Source: JBFXAN01 sp050184225 (GTDB lineage: Bacteria > Chloroflexota > Dehalococcoidia > CAUJGQ01). From it: a stretch of DNA of 10,695 bases. Under the pieces are notes generated by a model. The model saw nothing but the letters and a program-made list of their open reading frames with translations, had not been told where the DNA came from and made no database searches. Position 1 is the stretch's first letter; every line of letters starts with the position of its first letter. Positions 4,965-10,695 of the stretch are shown in pieces. The DNA lies in assembly GCA_050184225.1 (NCBI GenBank), contig JBFXAN010000206.1:1-10695 (forward strand), in the 5' to 3' direction. Position numbers and translations under genes: made by a program.

Positions 4965-7718
4965 TGGCGGCCCTCCGCCCAGGATCGGTGGGGGTAAAAC
5001 TCACCGTCCCGCTCCTCGATCACGCCGCGCAGCGCAACCAATCCCTCGCGCTCCAGACGGGCGACCTCCGCGGCCGCCATGTTCAGAAGCTGGGCGGTCT
5101 GTTCGCGCGACCAGATCTTTCCCCCAATCATGCCGAGCCGATGCCGCAGGACCTGGCGCGGCTCAACTGCCATCCCAGTGAGGCGCCGGCGCAGCTCCGT
5201 GTCGAGGGCGAGCGAATACTGCGCATAGCGTGGTGGATGCAACGTGATGGGTTCGGTTTGCGGTACTGTGTGGACAGTGCGACGAGACATCGCCGCGGCC
5301 ACAGCCCGTGTCGCCGGGATCTGCGGTTTGGTTTTCTTACGCCACGATGACACGGCGGCCTTCTGCGCCGTCGCGGGAACTCCTGTAGTCGGCATCGCGG
5401 GAGGAGGTGGGGACTGGTCGTCCTGCAAAGAGCGAGACACACCCCGCGTCGTGTTTCGGCCAACGCTGATGAGCTGGTGATCACCAGCCTGACTCCGCCT
5501 AGTCTTATTACGACTAGGCGGAGCAGTCCACGTTGACTGGTGCTTTCCCTCGCTGGTAGTCCGGGAATCCTCAGTGACACCTAGTTCGTGAACGGTGGAA
5601 TGGCGTCCCGAGCCGGTGCCATTGTTTGCCGGTTGTCGGTTGCTCGCCTTGCATGTCGTCTCGGTCGACCTCGCCGCGGCGTCGAGGCGCGAGGCGGTTT
5701 CATACTCCGCGAAGTACTTATGGTATGTACGAAGGCGCAACGTACGTAGTGCTTTTGCTTCGATTTGCCGGATGCGCTCTCGCGTGACTCCAAAGCGAAT
5801 ACCGACCTCCTCCAGTGTCCGCTCCTGATTGTCATCGAGACCGAACCGGAGCCTCATCACCTCCTGTTACCGCGGTGTTTAGGTAGTGAGCACACGCGCG
5901 ATCGTTTCAGGCAGACCTTCACCCATGGCGGAGGTCTCTGGGTTGTCCTCGTCGGAGCTATCGGCCAAGGACTCTGCCTGGAACGCAGCTTCGCCAGTCA
6001 GCGACTCGATCGTGTATGGTCCCACAACGCCTTGGAGAGCATTGGGTGAGAGATCGGTCGCTGTGAGCAATTCGGCGCATTCCTGCCGTGCAGACGCGGA
6101 CGCGGTGAGTGCCAGGAGCGCGGCCTCCTCTCACCCGCGATGAGCCGTTCGTCGCCCTTTAGGGGAGCATTACACTCAGGTCCTTCAGCGCCTCGCGGGC
6201 GCGTTCCTGAACGTGGACCGGTAGACGGATGGTCAAGTCTTGGTCTGCGATCGCGCGCATGATTGCCTGGCGAATCCACCAGGTGGCGAGGGTGCTGAAC
6301 GCGAAGCCGCGTGATGGCTCCCACCGTTCGACTGCGCGCAGCAGCCCGATGCTGCCTTCTTGAAGGAGGTCGAGTAGGTCGAGCTGGCGAGCGTTGTCAG
6401 CGTACCAGCGGCAGATGGCGAGCACGAGGCGCAGATTGTGCCGCACCATCGCCATGGCAGCCAATTCCCCGCGCCGTACAATTGTCGCAGGCTCATCGAC
6501 GAGATCCCACGGGCCGGTCTCAGATGGCGAAGGTGGTACGCCGGATGTTGTGAGTGAACGCGAAATCAGTGCGAGGGTGTCGTCGGAGAACAGACGAACC
6601 GCCGTCTCAAACCGCCGCAAAACTGCACGTAGGCTCTCCGCAGAGCAGCCGGCCGACGGGGCGATCTGCGCGATCTGCTCGTCGGTCGTGGTTCCGTATG
6701 CAGTCTTCACAAGAGTCGCGCACCAGGTCGCCGCAGAACAAGCAACGGGCTCGAGCAGGGAGCGAATGAGCGGGTAGTTTGTACCGATGTCCTCGAGGAG
6801 ACGCGCTGCAAGTTGTCCAGGATCGATACGCTCCGAGATCGTCCCATCCACGGCACGAGGCAACTTTTCTACGGTTCGGCCCTCGGTGAACCATTCGGCG
6901 AGCACGCGCTGCTCGCCATGGGTCGGCAGTCGGAGCGTCGTGAGTTCCTCCCTGAACAACGCCAAGGAATCCAGTTCGACGACATCGTCCGGTACATCGT
7001 GGCTCGGCGCCGCGAGGACGAGGGCGGCGGATTGTGCCGGGTCGTCGGCGAAACGTCTGCCGGTTCGATGGAGAACGTCCTGGATCAGATGGTGGAACGA
7101 GTCCCACTGACCCGCTAGGCTGGGAAGTCAACGGCAGAACAGCCGTGGGGTAAGCAACTCCGCCGGGAGAGCGTTCAGAACATCACGTAGCGCGTAGTCG
7201 GCACCGCTGCCTGCTTGGCTGAACAGCTGCGCAGCCCGGAGCGGAAAGCCGGCGAACTGTCTCGTGGCTGCTGCACCTATGTCCGCTTCGTCCAATAGTC
7301 GCGCGGCCTGCTCCAGTGGGTCGTAGTTGGAACTGGCGACCGAACCGCTCGGTTCGGAGATGGCTAGATCCGTGTCCAAACCATCTCCGAACCCTCCGGG
7401 GCGTTCGCCATCCATGCGCCAGACCAAGTCGGGTTCAGTGCCAAGTTCGTCTGGGTTCCCGGTCAACCGTGACATCGTTAGCGCGATGCTCAGCGGATCA
7501 TCAAAGTCATGAAGCGAGGTGTCGCCGGGGTTAACCATAGTTGCGGCAGCATCAGAGGGGTCGGGCATCCACGATGAGGTTGGCTCGATCGCGTCCAGAG
7601 TACTACCCTGGCCCAGATGATGTTCGTCCTCGGCGTGGTTTACGACTGTCGTCTCCGGCGGCTCGTCGCCGACCCTTGCTTCTCCCGAGCCGTGGACTCG
7701 CGAAACGCGCCCTTCCAT
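4961..7718 (-). pseudogene. Very large sigma-70-family factor with two region-4-like domains, multiply disrupted
   Basis: The start is ATG 7718, with AAAGGGAG four bases upstream. About 195 acidic, unrecognised residues come first; a TGA at 7128-7130 interrupts the frame. A region 1.2-like stretch (LTTLRLPTHGEQRVLAEWFTEG, near 6935-6870) and a spacer follow. Then comes a clear region 2 (6455-6201: NLRLVLAICRWYADN, LDLLDLLQEGSIGLLRAVE, FAFSTLATWWIRQAIMRAIA, TIRLPVH), which binds core polymerase and the -10 element. Frame slips lie at 6162-6165 (one C missing from a run) and 6125-6132 (GAGAGGAG). TAA codons at 5879-5881 and 5867-5869 fall just before a canonical region 4 (5866-5720: VMRLRFGLDD, RTLEEVGIRFGVTRERIRQIEAKALR), which binds -35. 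A low-complexity linker of roughly 180 residues leads to a second, weaker region-4-like HTH (5185-5021: SREQTAQLLNMAAAEVARLEREGLVALR). The frame otherwise stays open to TGA 4961-4963, so the decay looks recent. Confidence 0.8.
5473..5523. repeat. Two adjacent perfect palindromes inside the sigma linker
   Basis: GCTGGTGATCACCAGC (5473-5488) is a perfect 16-base palindrome with no spacer. Four bases later, CTCCGCCTAGTC (5493-5504) pairs perfectly with GACTAGGCGGAG (5512-5523) across a 7-base loop. Both lie in the poorly conserved linker between the two region-4-like domains. They may be a dimeric-protein operator plus hairpin, or a small inserted element. No T-tract follows on either strand. 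Confidence 0.7.
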
Positions 7719-8075
7719 TCGTCTCCCTTTATCGAGAGCAGCGGGCAACTCGAAGCTTGTATTGGCGCATCTGTTCCTGACGTCCTAGTCCACCCCAAAC
7801 ACGATCATCCCAGTCCGAAGATTTGACGGTCAAGCACAGGTCTGGCAATCGCGATGCGACTCGTTGAGTAGTATGGGCGACGTGGCTGCCTGGTCGACGC
7901 CGGAGGAGGGCAGGCGTCTACCACCCTCTTGCTCACTGTTTGCGAACCAACTCTCTGGCTCTCTGGCGCGACCAGTGCCAAAGCGCAGGAGCGGGGACGA
8001 AGGTGGCCTCGCCCAGATTCACACCGGCACGATCCGGGACTGGTAGGTATACCGAGGAGCGGGGCGCAACGCACT
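7719..8075. other. Gap between primase and sigma remnants, no gene recognised
   Basis: This 357-base stretch contains only ORFs of odd composition. Minus-strand reading frames after the primase stop (for example the one ending in WHWSRQRARELVRKQ near 7933) have no motif I can name. They could be a decayed small gene such as a DNA-binding protein. A 13-codon ORF (ATG at 7771, minus) with AGGA upstream ends just before the sigma ribosome-binding site and may be chance. The only other signal is a possible minus-strand promoter at 7804-7833. Confidence 0.5.
7804..7833 (-). promoter_or_regulatory. Possible sigma-70 promoter for the sigma-factor gene
   Basis: Read on the minus strand, TTGACC (7833-7828, five of six matches to the -35 consensus) is followed after 18 bases by GATGAT (7809-7804, four of six matches to -10). 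This would give a leader of about 80 bases before the ATG at 7718. It is a weak -10 found by eye. Confidence 0.35.
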
Positions 8076-9012
8076 TCAAGACTGGCGTGGCCGAGTACCT
8101 CGCTCGATCACGCCCACGATCCGATGGTATTGGGCGACGGCGTCGCGCCGATCGGTAATCTTCCGCCAGCCTAGCGCCGCGACGATCGCGGGTCGATTCG
8201 CGCCCGCACCGCGCAAGACCCGGGCCATCCACACCAAGGATGCCGACCGAACAAGCCGTCCATCGGCCGTTCGCTTCACCGACTCGCCCATCATGACGCG
8301 CATCGCAGCCCTGGACAGACGCCCCTCCCCGTCAAGGTTGGCGCCCGTCGCATCGCTCGTTTCGACGCCCGCGGCGCGAGCGGTCGCCCCTATCGAGACC
8401 GGGGGCAAAACCTCCTCCAGCACCCACGGATCGAAGCGAACGTCCGAGCGCTGTAGGAGGCGGACGAGTGGACTATCCGGGTACTTGCGGTTCGGGGTTT
8501 GCGGGAGACGGAGCAGTTGCGTGAGGTCCCACCCGGTTCGGTCCGCCCCCAACATATAGGCAAGCCGCCTGTTCAGGTCTTCGCCGCGGAGTGGCTCGAC
8601 CGGTTCCGTCAGCGGTCAGTAGCACTGCCATCGGCCCGGAGAGGACTCGACGACCACACTCGGTGTCGGCGTACCCGCAGGCAGCTCGGCGCGGTCAAGG
8701 TCGACGTACAGGGAGTGAAGCGGCCCAGCGTGCTCCTTGCGCCGCCGGGGACGCGTGAGGAGATGGGCACACTGATAGACATCGTGGGCGTCCCTCACCT
8801 CCTCGATCAACCACATCGTGGCATGATGTACGCCGCTTGGCCACAGAAAGTAGATCTCTCTGGGTGCAGTGAGGTTCGCTCCGTCTCGCCGACCGGAGAA
8901 GAGCCCGAGCAGCCCGTACGATTCGCCGTACACGGCGTGCCAGAACGGCCGGAGCTCCGCCAGGAGTTCTTCGGCATTCGCTCTCTGCCGATCTGGCATA
9001 ACGCGATGTTCG

Positions 9013-9016
9013 TTAG
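9013..9016. repeat. Target-site duplication TTAG, left copy
   Basis: TTAG directly abuts the left inverted repeat and is repeated at 10456-10459 on the far side, as expected for a 4-base duplication made on insertion of the element. Confidence 0.9.
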
Positions 9017-9032
9017 CCCGGATTATTCATGA
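9017..9032 (+). repeat. Left terminal inverted repeat of the IS
   Basis: CCCGGATTATTCATGA matches the right end perfectly in inverted orientation. The transposase TGA stop (9027-9029, minus) lies inside this repeat, so the gene uses the IS end as part of its coding sequence. Confidence 0.95.
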
Positions 9033-10355
9033 ACGCCCTGGTCGAGCGGCGAGGTGGAGCCAGAGCGGCTGGGCGGGGTGGCTGGTAGCGAGCGCAAGCC
9101 GGACCCAACCGAGGCGTTCCCAGACGCGGCCGCCGACCTTGAGCAGCCGGAGCCGGAGCGTATCGAACTGGAAGCGAGCGGCCTCGGTGGTGACCAACCA
9201 GTGGCGCAACGTGTCGAGTAACCAGTAGGCGGCGGCATGGAGGAGCAGGCGGAACTGGTTGGCCCAGAAGCGATGGTCGCTCAAGCGGTCGGCGGCGAGG
9301 GCGTTCTTGTAGTCCTTGATGAAATTCTCGGCCTGGCCGCGGGCGACATAGGCATCGTACACGGTGCGTGGTTCGGCGGTGTGGGTGGTGACGACGAACC
9401 GGGTGTTCGGCCCCTTCGCGAGGACTTCCGCTTTGTAGACCACCCGCCGCGCCTGCGACCAGCTGCCCGCCTGGTACGGCGTCTCGGCCACCAGTCGCAC
9501 CTTGGCACCAGCCTCGGCGGCACTCTGCGCGTAGGCTTCGCGCAGCAGTGGCGCCGCCAACCGCTCCAAGGCGGGATTCGGCACGAGCCCCACCGTGTAC
9601 GGGACGGCGTGGGCCTCACACCAGGCGTACAGTCGGGGGATGGCAAAGCCGCTATCGGCACGCAGTTCGACCACGACCCCCGGCCAATGCTGGCGCAGGC
9701 GCCGCACCAGCCGGCGCAGCACGAGGACGGCAAACCGGCTGCCGTGGGCGTTGCCGGGGCGCAAGACGGCGGTGATCAGCTGGCCGGTCCCACCGTCAAA
9801 GACCAGCAGCGGATGATACATATGCTGGTCGTAATAGCCATGGTAGGCGACCCCTTCCTGCTGTCCGTGCGCGGGGTCGTCGGTGCCATCGAAGTCCAGC
9901 CGGATGCGATCCGGCGGACCGTGCCGGCCGCGCGCGGCGATATACAGGTCGACCAGAGCCCGTGCCAGCCGCTCGGCGGTATGGCGGCTGACCTGGTTTT
10001 CCAGCCGGGAGAGGGTCGGCTGACTGGCGAGGGGCGCGCCGCTGTCCGGCAGTCGGCCACAGACCAGCTTGAGCAGCGGGTCGTGCCGCAGCGTATCGGC
10101 GTCGTCCTGGTCTTCGTAGCCGCAGGCAATCTGGTACACCCGCTGGCGCATGAGCGTTTCCAGAGAGTGGCGCACGGGTCCCCGCCGCCAGTCCGGGATG
10201 CACTGCGCCAGGGTCGTACACAAGCCGAGCGCCGCATCCGCTTCCGCCAGCCAGGGCAACCCACCGTCACTGGTCAACCGTCCGCCGTCGAACGCCGCCA
10301 CCAGTGGCACGCCCGCCCGCGTCGGCAGGCGCATGGTCGTAGTAGACTGAGACAT
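9027..10355 (-). CDS. IS1380-family transposase
   Basis: The complete 442-residue DDE transposase cuts and pastes the element. Family marks in order are ASQPTLSRLEN (110-120), LDFDGTDDPAHGQQEG (153-168), YHGYYDQHMYHPLLVF (171-186), LRADSGFAIP (231-240), YTVGLVPN (253-260), RFVVTTHT (319-326), RGQAENFIKDYKNALAADRLS (339-359) and a leucine-rich helix after FWANQFRLLLHAAAYWLL. The likely catalytic triad is Asp156, Asp234 and Glu343. The ATG at 10355 has no clear ribosome-binding site; an internal ATG at residue 8 is an alternative start. Length and motif content are normal for the family and no frame damage is visible, so the element may be active. A long antisense ORF across it is a by-product of its GC-rich codons. 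Confidence 0.95.
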   Translation of the reverse strand: MSQSTTTMRLPTRAGVPLVAAFDGGRLTSDGGLPWLAEADAALGLCTTLAQCIPDWRRGPVRHSLETLMRQRVYQIACGYEDQDDADTLRHDPLLKLVCGRLPDSGAPLASQPTLSRLENQVSRHTAERLARALVDLYIAARGRHGPPDRIRLDFDGTDDPAHGQQEGVAYHGYYDQHMYHPLLVFDGGTGQLITAVLRPGNAHGSRFAVLVLRRLVRRLRQHWPGVVVELRADSGFAIPRLYAWCEAHAVPYTVGLVPNPALERLAAPLLREAYAQSAAEAGAKVRLVAETPYQAGSWSQARRVVYKAEVLAKGPNTRFVVTTHTAEPRTVYDAYVARGQAENFIKDYKNALAADRLSDHRFWANQFRLLLHAAAYWLLDTLRHWLVTTEAARFQFDTLRLRLLKVGGRVWERLGWVRLALATSHPAQPLWLHLAARPGRS

Positions 10356-10439
10356 CGAAGCACCGTCCGGGTCGGAGTGTCAGCAACCCCGATTCTCCGG
10401 CCGGTGCTTCCTTATCGCTAGGCTGACTGCCAGCCGCCC

Positions 10440-10455
10440 TCATGAATAATCCGGG
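10440..10455 (-). repeat. Right terminal inverted repeat of the IS
   Basis: TCATGAATAATCCGGG is the exact complement of the left end. About 84 bases separate it from the transposase start; these should hold the transposase promoter, though no good hexamers stand out. Confidence 0.95.
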
Positions 10456-10459
10456 TTAG
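10456..10459. repeat. Target-site duplication TTAG, right copy
   Basis: This matches the TTAG at 9013-9016. Collapsing the two copies restores the primase reading frame (ACT AAC GAA across the junction). Confidence 0.9.
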
Positions 10460-10496
10460 TGGAGGGTGCAGCAAATGCACGTTCGCGCTCGGTCAT

Positions 10497-10663
10497 AATT
10501 GCTAACCTATTTTAGCAGATAAGACGAAACCTGATCGGGGCGAAGGACGCGCGGAGGCTTGCTCGCGCGACTAGTGGGTCAGTTGGTGTGTCTCTTGCCA
10601 TAATATCAGCGATGCTGTCTCCTGGGCGGGCAGGCAACGCAGGTGGTAGGCAGGAGCACGATC
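10497..10663. other. Divergent intergenic region upstream of the primase gene
   Basis: These 167 bases separate the primase start (minus) from a new start on the plus strand. They are more AT-rich around 10500-10520 and 10600-10611 (CATAATATC) than their surroundings, which fits promoters in both directions. No terminator, repeat array or RNA gene is seen. Confidence 0.5.
10509..10517 (-). promoter_or_regulatory. Possible extended -10 promoter of the primase gene
   Basis: On the minus strand TGC TAAAAT forms an extended -10 element (five of six matches to TATAAT plus the TGn motif). Transcription would start near 10502, about 6 bases before the ATG at 10496, implying a nearly leaderless mRNA. 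No good -35 is present, which fits an extended -10. Seen by eye only. Confidence 0.35.
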
Positions 10664-10695
10664 ATGTCTCGACGGCAGAAAGATCCGCTACGGCC
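10664..10695 (+). CDS. Start of an unidentified gene, possibly a transposase (3' end outside window)
   Basis: ATG 10664 is preceded by AGGAG nine bases upstream and opens MSRRQKDPLRP before the window ends. This short N-terminus resembles, from memory, helix-turn-helix or IS630-type transposases common in Chloroflexota, but ten residues are too few for a firm call. It diverges from the primase gene. Confidence 0.4.
   Translation, partial: MSRRQKDPLR

Larger units (their letters stand above)
9017..10455 (-). mobile_element. IS1380-family insertion sequence, complete, 1,439 bp
   Basis: The element has perfect 16-base terminal inverted repeats (CCCGGATTATTCATGA at 9017-9032, its complement at 10440-10455), one transposase gene filling almost all of its length, and a TTAG duplication at both flanks. 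Matching ends, an undamaged transposase and identical duplications indicate a recent insertion. It sits in codons 13-14 of the primase-polymerase gene. Family assignment comes from the transposase motifs. Confidence 0.93.
8076..10496 (-). pseudogene. RepB-like primase-polymerase, split by an IS and carrying an in-frame TGA
   Basis: The coding pieces are 10496-10460 and 9016-8076. Removing the IS (9017-10455) and one TTAG copy gives exactly 326 codons from ATG 10496 to the stop, and reads MTEREREAF-like residues running smoothly into the downstream frame (actual start MTERERAFAAPSTNEHRV). The protein has the features of RepB/prim-pol-type archaeo-eukaryotic primases: YVDLDRAE with metal-binding Asp118/Asp120, VVVESSPGRWQCY, then NRRLAYMLGADRTGWDLTQLLRLP and TPNRKYPDSPLV, followed by a helical C-terminal part. 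Such enzymes make primers for replication of plasmids, phages and integrative elements. Codon 146 is TGA (8616-8618), where the motif normally has Trp (QCYW), consistent with TGG to TGA. The stop at 8076-8078 is TGA too. It is the first gene of a minus-strand series with the sigma and transglycosylase-like remnants. Confidence 0.72.

Noticed and set aside
7805..8232. Small minus-strand ORFs between primase and sigma
   Set aside because: Two overlapping frames compete, neither has a clear start signal or a recognisable motif.
2477..8618. Genome-wide stop-codon recoding to explain the in-frame TAG, TGA and TAA codons
   Set aside because: All three stop codons occur in frame, alongside frameshifts, and intact genes here end with TGA or TAG. 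Decay is simpler.
2477..8618. A C-to-T mutation bias inferred from the nonsense codons
   Set aside because: Every stop codon can arise from some sense codon by C-to-T or G-to-A, so the stops alone carry no information without an intact reference.
8499..9032. 177-residue plus-strand ORF
   Set aside because: It is antisense to the primase motifs and crosses the IS end.
9237..10421. 394-residue ORF on the plus strand across the IS
   Set aside because: It is antisense to an unmistakable IS1380-type transposase and shows no protein family features; long antisense ORFs are expected in GC-rich codons.
1..10695. CRISPR arrays, tRNA or rRNA genes
   Set aside because: No regularly spaced repeats, cloverleaf-like sequences or rRNA-like stretches were found on either strand by reading.

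Overview
The window is high-GC bacterial DNA. The type 2 IleS C-terminus, a 21-bp G/C-rich palindrome and an IS1380-type insertion sequence are compatible with a Chloroflexota (Thermomicrobia-like) genome. That placement is an inference from recall and no taxonomic marker settles it. Apart from the left edge, this is an accessory region full of gene remnants.

Layout. Bases 3-632 (+) are the end of isoleucyl-tRNA synthetase. A long perfect hairpin (641-693) follows and also carries the likely ribosome-binding site of the next gene. Bases 700-2420 (+) are a compact three-gene run: a transglutaminase-like cysteine enzyme with a frameshift near its N-terminus, a protein resembling the ADP-ribosyltransferase (ART) fold, and a 70-residue protein of unknown function. 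Bases 2477-3013 (+) are a nucleotidyltransferase gene interrupted by an in-frame TAG. Bases 3042-4265 (-) are an intact secreted class C beta-lactamase-like serine hydrolase with a Tat-type signal. Bases 4444-4686 (+) are a short, apparently truncated lipoprotein.

Bases about 4671 to 10496, read on the minus strand, look like the remains of one replicon-type or phage-like module. In order of transcription it has a RepB-like primase-polymerase (in-frame TGA where Trp is expected, and an IS1380-family element inserted at codon 14), then a very large sigma-70-family factor with regions 1.2, 2, a canonical region 4 and a second region-4-like domain at the C-terminus (one TGA, two frameshifts, two TAA). 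Last comes a tRNA-guanine transglycosylase/DpdA-like gene whose start overlaps the sigma stop as ATGA (in-frame TAG, 3' part deleted). Removing the IS and one copy of its TTAG target duplication restores a single primase reading frame of 326 codons, apart from the TGA.

The most interesting content is twofold. First is the inferred ancestral module: primase plus double-region-4 sigma factor plus a translationally coupled transglycosylase-like enzyme, which could pair dedicated transcription with base modification of an element. Second is the transglutaminase/ART/small-protein operon. The right edge (10664 onward, +) holds the first codons of another gene, possibly a transposase.
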